From Ianthella basta (taxonomy: Eukaryota; Porifera; Demospongiae; Verongiida; Ianthellidae), in contig OZ025874.1 of the NCBI GenBank assembly GCA_964019415.1, forward strand, positions 8,659,909 through 8,723,908: a stretch of 64,000 nt of DNA. Direction: 5' to 3'. A program made the translations under genes and the position numbers. The notes beneath the pieces are model-generated. The model ran no database searches, had not been told where the DNA came from, and worked only from the letters and a program-made list of their open reading frames with translations. Below, in pieces: positions 44,421 to 57,600 of the stretch (position 1 is its first letter; each line of letters opens with the position of its first letter).

Positions 44421-47400
44421 ACATCGTTTCTTTTGAAGCTCCTGTTCCCCATTGTCTTGTCCTCTCCTGTAGAAATCAGCTACATGTCGTGGGCAGGGAT
44501 TTTAAGACAATTAGAAATGTAAGCCTGCACCTCTCTGTGTGTGTGAGAGAAACAGCTGTTGAGTTAGTAAAAGAAAGTGCGCTTAATTGTGTTACCCAGA
44601 GTGTGTGCCCTTGTGTGCTTCTGTGTGCATGCTCTGGGTCAAGAATACAGAGACACTCCTCTATTCTGGACACCTCTTTTGGGACAGTTTTGGAGGCCCA
44701 AGTGTCCTGATTAGAGAGGTGTTCCCATTTCAGATGTAGTTGCACTCATCTCTATGTACGTAGCTGAGGCAGTAAGCACTGTCCTCGTTAGAGAGGTGTC
44801 CTGATTTCAGGGTGTCACTTACAAGGAGATTCCACTGTTCATTTCCTGAATGCACTTTTGAAGCTGAGCACACTACACAGTCAATACTACCTCACCTGCA
44901 CACTGCTGCACCTCTCACACAGGTCACACATGCAATATGCACCACCCATCACTACCCCACACATATGGACACCACACCCCCACTGCACTTCACATACTGC
45001 TTATCTCTTATCTCCATGGGAGCAGAGAGGTAAGAATGAGGCATCATCCTGGGTGGAGGGTATTGCGTGACTTGACTGTTATCACTGTGTAAGGAGATGC
45101 TGACTGGTGCATCTGGGTTCTTTCAAATTCCTCTTAAGTATACATGGAATGTTTCAGATCTTGGAATTAAGACTGTGTAAGCATATGCTGATAATAAAGC
45201 GTTTCGTTGGATCATGCAAGATTCGTGTGAGGCTTGTTCCCAACTCCCCTCCCCCCACCTGAAGTACCAAGGACTATTGCCACTAACATTGCAGATTGGT
45301 GTATCTGCATGTGATACCTGTTATGGGTCAATAATGTGGTCTATGTAGACCTGAGATATCCCTCCAGTGGGACGTGAATGAGTGGTACTGCAGCTTCAAT
45401 TAAGGCTTGCAGAGTGTATCAACACAAATGTGCAACTGACAAACTGAAAGATAGCTGATAAGCAATTAAAAAGATCCTTGTCCTGCAACCTTTGATTGAA
45501 GCTACCACATTCGCTCATTTACCCACCTACCTCCTACTTGAATCTATCAACACAGCTACATACGTACACATACGACCTACTGAATCAAACCATGCACACA
45601 CACATGGGCCTGGGTTAAGACTTGGCGTGAGTGATTATTATCTGAGCTCAACCTTAGATAATCTATGGGCTATACACTGAATGTACATATATGGTGCCAG
45701 CAGTATTCTGGGCTAGCCCTGTCTGTGTGTGATCCTTGTTGTGTGGCGAACTGTTTGTATTGGGTGCAACTAATAATGAAATTCATTGCTTTATAATGAT
45801 AGTCATTGTTGCAACTTATATTCATAGCTAACCAAGGCATGAATGTATTTAAGTGTAAAGTGGTATGTTTGTTCAGTTCCGCTGACCTTGCACCTTCAGG
45901 GACTTTTAGATTAATTGTATTAACAGGTAAATTAAATTATTACTGAAGTGTATTGCAATCCATGAAGGATGTGTAAAGCTCCCTGACAGTTTGGACAAAC
46001 CATCAATGACTTATTTGTGTAATTAGGTACATATGGTGGCTTTCTACTTTAGCACATGACTTACCAGTGGTGCATGAATTGGTGGGTTTTACTCGGCCAT
46101 GTAGCAAAGATAGCCAACTTGCTACTTAAGTTCACTTCTTGCCTATTTCTGACAATGCAGTCACTCACTGCATAATTATATTTATATCATGGTGTGGCTA
46201 AGTGTAGTAATACCTACTCTTGGTACAGGTGCTCTGGAATTCAGATGTAAACAAGAAGAACCTGTGTGAACAAGTCAGCTCTGACGTCAAGAGAGTGAGT
46301 TTGTACATTTGTGAGAATGTGTGTGTGCTCGTGTGTGTGATGTGCTTGTTGGAGGAGAGTTGTGTGGGTCTCATGCTGGTGTCACTGACCTCCATCTTCC
46401 TTCCTTTTTCCCACCCAATCTGCAGGAGACTGACTGTGAGAATTACATCAAGTTCGTTCAAGCTTACCCTAATGATCCTGGTCGTCTGCTAGTGTGTGGG
46501 ACCTTTTCACTTTACAGAGCTTGTCTCACCCTCAATGTATGTGTGCGTGTGCGTGCATGCGTGTGTGTGTGCACTTGCCAAAGTAGGTTTATTGTGTCAA
46601 CTGTCTGGGGCATGTGGTGGAATGTTTGCTGCCTTCACCTTGCACCTGTCCACCCCTCTCTCCTCCAGGCTTCCCTTGCCCTTACACCTGGGGAGAGTAT
46701 CACTCTGGATAGTGGGGTGGATACTTTGAACAACCAATTTGGCTTCTTTGCCCAACGGGCAAGTGACAACAGTGTGGTTACATTTGTGGGCAATAGACGC
46801 AGTGGTGAGTGCTAGGGTAGGGCTGGTTAGATGTCTTTACAAGGTGTGTGTTATGTTTGCTGCAGTGACAAAGATTATAATAGTATGCGCACTGCCTTGG
46901 AAGTACCTTCACACACTCTGCATGTGTGTGTGTATTCTTGTGTGGCATGATTTGGTTTGGCTATTGTATGCAGTACTACATATATTGGTGTATTTATTAC
47001 GGAGCTGACACGGTTGATGTTGTTCCACTTTTTTGTCGATTTTTGGCAATACTATGGAAAGATCTGCATGCTAGTTTAGGTAAATGGATGCACATGTGCA
47101 CACCTCACTCCACTCTCCCTCACCCACCAAACCATACAACACACAGATTCAGCCCTCCTAGCGGTGTCTCCTCCATACTCGAGCCCTGGACACTATCACA
47201 TCTCCTTCATCAGCTCCACCTTTGGTCCAAATGACACCGTGTCCTTCAATACCGTGGAGTCAGTGGACACCACTCAACAGCAGTTCATTGAAGGTGGAGT
47301 GAAGTGCATGCGTACATATTGCTTGACTTGTGTGTGCGTGCGTGCGCATGCGTTTTATTGCCATCATTCAAGTATGAAGAATCCATGGGACTTTGTGGGA

Positions 47401-48297
47401 GCAAATCTTGTCGAGTTGCTAGCATCATCATTGATTTTTGATGGTTTTTAGCAACCACAGAATTTTTTCTTTATGTCCATTAACTGCTTGATTCTTCTGC
47501 TCAACTCTTGCAGCCTCATCAACTGACTCCATCTTTGTCCTCCTCCATTGTTAATGCAGGTCCTGTTGAATTTCGTGAGCAGTTTGAGGCCAATTTCTTC
47601 AACTCCACTGGAATAGATGACGGCAGCACTGACAATGGAGAACTAGATTTTGACTTCCTTTTATATAATGAAAATGCAAAGGAACTGAACGCTGGAGAGG
47701 AGGCAAGATATGCCAGGCTGGCAAGGATCTGTAAGGTGTGTGTGTAGCTAGTAGTAAGGTGTGAGATTGCATCTTGAAGGCATAGGTGGGCAGATACAGT
47801 CTCCCTTGAGCTACGTACATGTATGCATACAATTTCATATGTGCGCACACATGAATACATACATGCATACACACATTAGCCCCTTATTACTGTACCTATG
47901 TTTACATACATGTGTCCCACTCCACAGAATGACGGTGGTGTGCAGCATTTCGCAAAGACACATTTCCAGACCTTTGTGAAGGCAAGGCTTGTCTGCAGGA
48001 GTGATAACTCTGGGGGTCAATTTCGGCACCTTGGACGGTATTTCTATTACGACAGAATAAGTGAGCTTTCGCACAGATGTGATAGTACACCATGGGCACA
48101 CGAACATGCACGTTTTGCAGCACAGCTTGCTGTACACTCTGTGTGTGCATGTGTAGCCATAGGATTGTACACCCTACTGTACATAGAGGCACTCGCACAC
48201 AATCGTCATAATGTGCATGCACCCACACACTCACGCACAATGCATACACATACATACGTGTACACACACACTCACACACAATGCATACACATACAAA

Positions 48298-48354
<57 letters not shown>

Positions 48355-48661
48355 GCACACCAACACAAACACACACATCGTACACACAAAAGACATGCTT
48401 GCAGGTACCCCCATGTACAGTAGTACAACACCTACACTCTACCTTACCACATACATGCAATAGCATACATACCAGGCCTTGTGTGTGAGGTCTGCCCACA
48501 TGCAAACATGTCTGCAGTTATGTAGACTATTTGTAAAATGAACTCCTGGATGGACCTGTCATGACCACCTGCAGTGGATATTGATTGTTTAGGATTCCAT
48601 TCCATTCTCTGGCATGATGCTGCATTCTGTAGTTGTTTACGCCCTGCACACCTCCGTCCTT

Positions 48662-48697
<36 letters not shown>

Positions 48698-51600
48698 CCA
48701 TGCATTGATAGTGATAAACAGCAATGACCATGCATCGTGCATTCAGTCACTTACCAAAGGCCTCTGCCACGAGCTCTCTATAGTGCCCAACGTCTTGCAA
48801 TTGCAGTCTCCTCAACTCAAGTTGTAGCAGCAGTCACAAAGTACCCTTCCCTTTGACAGTGAACCCAAATACATGTTGCTACCTCCATGTAGCACAGGGA
48901 GGCTGTGTACTACTACCACCTAAACAGATATGCATTGAAACATGAGGATTGCTTGCCTAGGCTGAGTGGATACGTACATCTTACAGTAGCTAGGAGCCAG
49001 CTGTTGGAACAGGTTAGGTTGATGGTCTAGTGTAGTTGGGTCTAAGACCTTGGGCTGCACAGAATGGTAGTATACGTAGATTACGTCTGTCAACTCAGTA
49101 TTGCAGCGATATTAGAGTACGTACTTTGCATATCTGTTGGTGCGGGTTGGAGGAACTGGTCAAGTGTGCAGATCAGTTATGTTGCAGCCGAGAAGTGTAG
49201 GCAGTGTGCAATTAGGAAGTGAGAAACTATGGACCCACATTCAGTGTAACCCAGAACAACGATGAGACAAACACGAAACTGAACAATTGTTACTATTGTG
49301 ACTGGCGCTTATAAATATGTTACCATGACAACCTACGTACATACTAGTTCATACATTTAGGAGCACATAATGACTAAGAAACCTGTGGTGTCTCTCCCAT
49401 TCATTACGTGACCCTGACACAATGCCCATCTCCCTTATCAGTGAATTCAGCTATGTCTGTAGAATGCCGGCCAAAGGTGTAAACACATTGCCAGTCGGCT
49501 AATTACCTCGGCAGTACGGAATCTGGGTGTGCCTGCACGTCATTCCTCATGGGCCGCTCTACGTCTGTAGACATGGCGGCATGCATTCAGAGCACACCAC
49601 AGAGTGCATACTAATTCACTACGTGTCATGGTCTAGTGCACCGTATTTGATAACAATGTAACAGATCATCTGACTCGCTCTGTACGAGAATGGTGCTCGT
49701 TTCAGCCAGATACTGCTGCTGAGGAGCTCTTGAATCATATACTTGTAGACAACACACACGCGCCCAATCTGCAGTTATAATAGACCATGTACACTGCCAC
49801 TACCACATGCAGTCAAGGTCTGGTGCACCTGATAACACAATCCCCATCATATGACAGGCAGATAAGCTTTTATCATTATGCTTAGAAGTTAATGACATTT
49901 CCAATCAGTCTAATTGTGTCCACCGATGCGTGACGTCTGACTGATTGAAGTGAGAACACTGGTTACGTTGTAGACATTTACTGCCGCAAGGTGTCAGCTC
50001 TTTCCAGTTAGGTTACCCTTGCATCTGTCACTGCTGCAATGAAGCATACTGTCACCTACGGCACAAGCTATAAATGTGTACGTAATTCAAGCTGCCTACT
50101 GTACGTACATAGCTAGCCTCTCCTCTCAGCACTCCGTTCATCCTTCTCCTCTCCCCCTCCTCTCCCTTCCCTTTAGCTACCGGGAAGTTGCACAAAGATA
50201 CATCAGTTGGGTCTGGAATGGAGTGGAACACGGAGCAAGTCTTTTATGGAGCATTTTCTGGTCATGGGTGAGTCTGCAACCACACCCATACATTGCTGCT
50301 GCACCCATAATGGTTCTTGTCCAGCCTGCTGCGTAGCAGATGAAGTTATGCTGAGAATGTTGTTGCATGGCTGCGCTGTGAAGTGCAGATCACCAGTGCA
50401 CGTAGGGTGTGTTGGTAGGAGCACACTGCATCCCACAAGTGCTGCAGCCAGAGTGTCTAGCAATTGGGTGTGGTGTGTTGTTGTGGGGTTTGTACTGCAT
50501 GGGGACAAGTACAGTCCTCTCCTACTTGGTACAGCATGGGTCACTGGCAGCCATCTTGCTGCTCAGTACAGCATGGGTCACTGGCAGCCATCTTGCTGCT
50601 CAGTACAGCTTGGGACAGTTGCAGCTTTCTTGCTGTCCAGTGTGTTAGCACCACTCCCAGATTACAGTGGGTACATCACTCGTGTGTCACAGACAGTGTG
50701 GCTGAGCTGATTGTATGGTAGCCAGCATCTCAACTGGAGGAGTTCTTTCTGGCCACCTTTTCCATCCTGCCTCAGGAGACACTTGAAAGGATATTCTCTT
50801 CATGGGACCCTAACACATAAGACTTATATACAATGTAATAATATCAATAATAATAAATAATTAAAAGCCTGTATTTTAGTGACCTGGTGAATGTATTTTA
50901 GTGACCTGGTGTGTAATTTAGTGACCCGGTGGATGTATTTTAGTGACCTGGTGCATATACTTTCATGACCCGGAGCATGTATTTTAGTGACTTGGTGCAT
51001 GTAATTTAGTGACCTGGTGGATGTATTTTAGTGACCTGGTGCATATACTTTCGTGACCCGAAGCATGTATTTTAGTGACCTGGTGCATGTAATTTAGTGA
51101 CCTGGTGAATGTATTTTGGTGACCTGGTGAATGTAATTTAGTGACCTGGTGAATGTATTTTAGTGACCTGGTGAATGTATTTTAGTGACCTGGTGTGTAA
51201 TTTAGTGACCTGGTGGATGTATTTTAGTGACCTGGTGGATGTATTTTAGTGACCTGATGGATGTAACTTAGTGACCTGGTGAATGTATTTTAGTGACCTG
51301 GTGGATGTATTTTAGTGACCTGATGGATGTAATTTAGTGACCTGGTGAATGTATTTTAGTGACCTGGTGAATGTAATTTAGTGACCTGGTGAATGTATTT
51401 TAGTAACCTGGTGAATGTATTTTAGTGACCTGGTGAATGTATTTTAGTGACCTGTTGAATGTAACATAGATCCCGTTGCCATGGTAACGTGCGTCTAAAC
51501 GATGTTTCTAAACGTCGTAGACACCCCGGGTGTTGTTTCGCGCCGTGGTCTATTTCGTCTAGCCGTGTTCTAATTCGGCACGCGGCGTTCGCGCCTATGC

Positions 51601-54600
51601 TCTAAATAGCGATTTAGAGCATGGGCGTGGCACGCACGTCGTTCGCGATATGCTCTAAATGCCGATTTAGAGCATGGGCGTGGCACGCGCGGCGTTCGCG
51701 CCTATGCTCTAAATAGCGATTTAGAGCATAGGCATGGCTTGGGCCCGTGATCTATAGCAGAGAAACTGCAGCTGCGATAACAATAGTAGCTAACTCCACA
51801 ACATACGATGCACAGTTCGCTCGGATTACTTGTTTCGTCGACAAACAGGGTAACGCAACAATCCGGAATGCAGCGGCCTACGAACCAGAGCCGAGAAAGG
51901 AGCTGGTTACGAGCTGGGAACAGGCTTAGGACACCGCTCTGGGAAACGCTGTGGCTGACGGGGCTGACAGTGAGTAAGCTTACGTTTAGCTTACGCGCCG
52001 CATCCACTGCCGACCTTTAGGAACATCTGCTGCGAGATGACAAACCCAATAACCAAACGTCGTTTTCTTGGCCATTGTCAGAAATTGCTAACTACTTCCG
52101 GAAGACGCATGATGACGCAAGTACGAGTAGTTAAACTGATTCGCTGCCGCTCCTTGCCCAATCATTGGGATCTATAACACTTAAATGCTGACCAATCGGT
52201 GTCTCTGAAGATTTAGAGACACCTCTTGGTCAGCATTTAACTATTACTTAGTGACCTAGTGGGTGTATTTTTTTAGTGACCTGATGAATGTACTTTAGTG
52301 ACCTGGTGAATGTATTATAGATCCCGTTGCCATGGTAACGTGCGTCTAAACGATGTTTCTAAACATCATAGACACCCCGGGTGTTGTTTCGCGCCATGGT
52401 CTATTTTGTCTAGCCGTGTTCTAATTCGACGCGCGGCGTTCGCGCCATGGTCTATTTCGTCTAGCCGTGTTCTAATTCGGCGCGCGGCGTTCGCGCCTAT
52501 GCTCTAAATAGCGATTTAGAGCATGGGCGTGGCACGCACGTCGTTCGCGATATGCTCTAAATGCCAATTTAGAGCATGGGCGTGGCACGCGTGGCGTTCG
52601 TGCCTATGCTCTAAATAGCGATTTAGAGCATGGGCGTGGCTTGGGCCCGTGGTCTATAGCAGAGAAACTGCAGCTGCGATAACAATAGTAGCTAGCTCCA
52701 CAACATACGATGCACAGTTCACTCGGCTTACTTGTTTCGTCGACAAACAGGGTAACGCAACAATCCGGCATGCAGTGGCCTACAAACCAGAGCCGCTCTG
52801 GGAAACGCTGTGGCTGACGGGGCTGACAGTGAGTAAGCTTACGTTTAGCTTGCGCGCCACATACACTGCCGACCTTTAGGAACGTCTGCTGCGAGATGAC
52901 AAACCCAATAACCAAACGACGTTTTCTCAGCCATTGTCAGAAATTGCTAACTACTTCCGGAAGACACGTGATGACGCAAGTACGAGTAGTTAAACTGATT
53001 CGCTGTCGCTCCTTGCCCAATCATTGGGATCTATAACACTTAAATGCTGACCAATCGGTGTCTCTGAAGATTTAGACCACTCGGCACTCGGGCGCTTCGC
53101 GCCCTCATGCCTCATGCTCTAAATCTCAGAGACACCTCTTGGTCAGCATTTAACTATTACTTAGTGACCTGGTGTGTAATTTAGTGACACGGTGGATGTA
53201 TTTTAGTGACCTGGTGCATATACTTTCGTGACCCGAAGCATGTATTTTAGTGACCTGGTGCATGTAATTTAGTGACCTGGTGGATGTATTTTAGTGACCT
53301 GGTGAATGTAATTTAGTGACCCGGTGGATGTATTTTAGTGACCTGGTGCATATACTTTCATGACCTGGTAAATGCAATTTAGTGACCTGGTGAATGTAAT
53401 TTAGTGACCTGGTGTATTTTAGTGGCCTGGTGGATGTATTTTAGTGACCTGGTGGATGTAACTTAGTGACCTGGTGCATGTAACTTAGTGACCTGGTGAG
53501 TGTATTTTAGTGACCTGGTGGATGTACCACATTAACAGCCTGGTGGATGTGCGTTAAGGCCTGCTGGGGGTGCCACAGTTATTGTGCTAGAATTATAGTT
53601 TTGTGTGTTTGAGGGCCTGTGAGCAATTCTTTTGTTAATGGGGCATTTTGTTATCCTTCACATAATAGACTTGGTCCAAAGGGATCAGCCATTTGCATCT
53701 ATAATGCAACTCGTAGTCCTCCCGGCCAAGACAACCATGGTATATTTGATATCTATGGCGCAGACTACTATCGCGAGAATGACCGCCCACATGCCAACAG
53801 TCAACCATTCAAGGTAAGTTGAGATTTGAGAGTGTGTGAGTGGTGTGTGGTTAGTGGGCTGGCAAGTGTGCCAAGGTACGTACGTATGTATGTATGAGCA
53901 TGTGAGGACTCTTGTGTGTAAGCAGTGTGTAAGTGAGTAGGCTGTTATGGCCTGCGTATTCCTGGCCCACTAAAGTCCCAGATTCCAATAATAGTCTGCA
54001 TCTCCTTTTAATGGGTTCATAGCATCCTAGGCTCCCTTCCTGTCTGTCGGTGATCCCAATGAAATAAAGAAACCATCCGTGACTGGCACACCCTGTTTTG
54101 TGATTAAATCCTGACCTTTCAGTTTGTGGGATTATTCATCTGCAGACTGCGGAGGTACAAGCTTGCAAACTTAATATAAATCAACACTATAACCATAGCC
54201 CTAACTATAATATAAACTATGGGTTAATGTTACATCTGCCAAGCTTGCATTCCCTTGTGTGAGTGAATGGATTGTTGTACCTTGTGACCTGGAGGTGCCT
54301 GGTGGCGACATTGAGTTAGTTTGCACAGTGATACATGTACTTGTAAAGGGAGCCTTTGATGTGGGAGTTGGTATCGATTGCACTGTCCACCTGTTCTTTC
54401 AATTATAATTATACATTCCTGGAGAACACCCCTCCCAACCCTTCCCCTTCCCTTTCCCTTCCCCCTCCTTCCCCATACAGTGCACAAAGGACGCTCGCAC
54501 TAAAGACGATGCACTCAGTCACACCCTCATTCACAGACCAGCACTGCCCATCGACGAAGCCCCAGTGGTAGTCATTGACGATTACCTGTAAGTTCAACAC

Positions 54601-57600
54601 ACACGCACACACAGGCACGCACACACACACACACACACACAGGCATGCACGCACACACTGGTTTTGTAACAGATTATCAACTTTGGTATGATGAATTTGG
54701 CCACGCCTGGTATTCAAACAGCCTCCCACTGCTCCACCTTTCCCCTCCACTAATGCACTTTGCACTGGCCACAGAAGGTGAATCCATGCTAGTTGAATTC
54801 CACTGTCTGTCATGGCTTCTATCTAGAGCATCCAGCAGACGCTGTGTACACTGGTGGCAGTCATTATTGCATCATTTGAGTGGGCAGTTATTTACTAATG
54901 GTCTGAACCTGCCAATTTATAGGAATAGATCAATTGGTTTGACCTCTCCTTGTTTAATGAACTGATAGTATATCAATTAATTGCTTAATTTGATGTACAG
55001 TAGTACGTATATCACTTATTCCATCCCCTAGGGAGTGCTATCTATCAATTGGAGGTAGGGAGGTAGCAGTGTAGTGGAGGGGGAGGGGAGGGGAGGGGCA
55101 GAGAGGTTGCAGTGTAGGGGAGGGGGAGGGGAGGGGGGGGGGCAGAGAGGTTGCAGTGTAGTGGCATAGCTGTCACATTTTGCTATACACTGTATTGTGT
55201 ACAATATGTATGTACCTACGTATGTAGATTGATTAAGTGCATTTTGGCCTTTCCTGTTTATTGCAGCATTAATATCCTTGTGATTGACACTGTTCCGGTG
55301 ATTGTTGAGCACAACACAACATCTGGCCATCGCTTGGGTGTCCAGGATGTCATATTTGCTGGGATGGACAGCGGTGAGATTTTTAAGCTGTTTGCCAACC
55401 GAACTGTTTCCCAGCGTCGCGGGGGAGGATCAACCCCACAGCCAGTCTACTCAGAGATCATCGAGGTGTGTGTGGGTGTGAGTGGGTGTGGGTGTGAGCA
55501 GTTGGTTGAGTAGATGCTCTTGTACGTATGTCTGTGATAGGGTTTAATTACGTGAATTTGCTGTCATGGTTTCTGTCTCTCTCTCTGTGTGTTCCTCCTA
55601 CAGCTGGCTGACGATGAGCCAAAGCCCGTTACCGACTTGGCATTACAGGCAAGTCCTATTTAGCAGAAGCCCATTTGTTGCATTTGGTGACTGTTATGTA
55701 CATGTAGGTGCTACGTGTCGGGGCTGCATAATGTGTGTGCTATAATATGACATAGCGAGTTGTTGTAGGACAGTGTGTGGGGCTATGTGTTATTGTGGGA
55801 TAGTGATGTATTATGTGTGTGAGGGACAGCATGTGGGGCATGTGGGAGAAGATGTGGTGAGGATAGTGTATTGTGATTGTGTGGGCCCTATTGCTGTGTG
55901 TATGGAGGGGACATGTACGTATGACATTGTGTTTGTAGGTGTAGTGTAGAGTCGAAGGTGTGCCATGACGTCAGGGAAAGTGTCCATTTGAGGAAATTTA
56001 TGTCTGAACTGAAAAGCTTGTACCCTTACAAACTACTGTCAGTCACTCCCCCCTCCTCTACAAACTATTATTACTCACTCTCCTCCTCCTCCCCCTCCCT
56101 CTGCTCAGGTCGTTGATGATGAGAAATTCTTGTATGTCATGACCTACTCAAGTGCCTACAGGCTTCCCTTACAGAGATGTGCTCGCTTCAATGATTGCAG
56201 GTGAGTGGGTGAGGAGGGAGGGAGGAAGGAGTGGAACAAGATTGCATTTTCATGCTGCTTTAGTGTTTCTTATGTGTTGTGCATGCTTCATTGACTTTAA
56301 GCCTCTTCCTCATTGGGGTGCTGTGAGCTCACACATTCTTCCCCCCTTTTGCAGCTCTTGCGTTCTGGCCAAGGATCCTTACTGCTTTTGGGACACTCAT
56401 GACAAGAAGTGTTCCACTCTGCCAAAGAATGTTACGGGATTCACCACCAGGTCAGTACCTATCGGAATGTGTGCATGAGTATATGTATGTGTGTGAGTGA
56501 ATCACTAAAATGCTGAATGGATCTAGCATGCCGCTCCCTCTGTGGGTATCTAAATAGGAGTGGTTATGTCTGTGTCGGAATAGAAGGCTTATCCAAATAT
56601 TATCGTTGCCCCTCGTTGTTTACTCGTCGAACTGCCAACCCAACTGTTTGCTCAACTGTTATCAGTGAATGGGTCAAGGCGTTGTGTCAGCGTCCTGAGT
56701 GTGGGCTGGCTGAGAGGTTAAGGGAGGTTTTGATTGATACACACAGTGTGCGTTTTGGGTTGCTTGTCCAAATCAGAGGTACGTACATGGTGACGTCATT
56801 CTAGTGACACTGATGCCGATGCTGACGTGCGTAACTGTGACTGGCTTGGACTGTGAATACTGCCATTAGGTCATGTCTTTGCAATCTTAAACTGGACAAC
56901 CAACTTATTTACGTATGAAAAGGAACAGTGGCTGGAGTATATATGCATATAATTATAGTGAGTGTAGTTCCTGTATGCCCATATTTGGCACAGGAAGTGA
57001 TGCAATTTTGTTTGTGATGAAATAACTCACAATGTGAAGTACTAATTGCTGACATCAGCTGAGCTTGCCCTGTGGTCTTTGTCTCTCTAAGGGATCCTTT
57101 GGTTGATTCAGGAACTTTGATAGTTTGTGGTTATGTGGTCATGTGTTAATTTGCAGGTGTTATTGCAAGGGCCAATTGAATCTCCCTCATGTAGTCTGCC
57201 GGTGATCTAGTTGTCTGGTACATGTCCAGAATCTTGTAACCTGTTGTTATGGGGTGTGTCCACTACTTTCATACCCGGCAGTCACCTAAGTAACCAGAGT
57301 TGCTTGGAGACACCCCCTAGGCTGTCAGTTGCCTTGGTAGCATCTCATTGTATCATCTACCTATGTACATACCAGGTGCTACTGCACAAGTGTATGGTAT
57401 TTTAGCCTTAATTGCTCATGGTTTAATGCATGGGCTCCTCTGCACAGTCTCTAATGCTGACATCCATCTTGAGTGCCAGGAGGTGGTTGGTACAGTGTTG
57501 AATGGAATTAAGAAGTCGTAATTAGTCAGAATATGTATAGATTCTGCAGCTGTGTATTCAAACTATCTCAGCTATGTATCCACTCACAGGTGTCGCTTTA

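Larger units (their letters stand above)
50876..53540. repeat. 22-bp minisatellite (TTTTAGTGACCTGGTG) split by two mobile elements
   Basis: Array segments are 50876-51465, 52248-52316 and 53161-53540, all in semaphorin intron 10. The unit alternates ATGTATTTTAGTGACCTGGT and ATGTAATTTAGTGACC variants. The gaps are filled by two copies of the hairpin element, each breaking a unit at the same position. Confidence 0.93.

Noticed and set aside
51700..52915. Frames of 60-100 residues inside the hairpin element
   Set aside because: They differ in length and frame between copies through indels, show no known domain and sit among palindromes; protein coding is not supported.
51466..53160. Helitron assignment for the hairpin element
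   Set aside because: Absence of target duplication and a terminal hairpin are suggestive, but the ends are not TC and CTRR and the target is not a clean AT dinucleotide.
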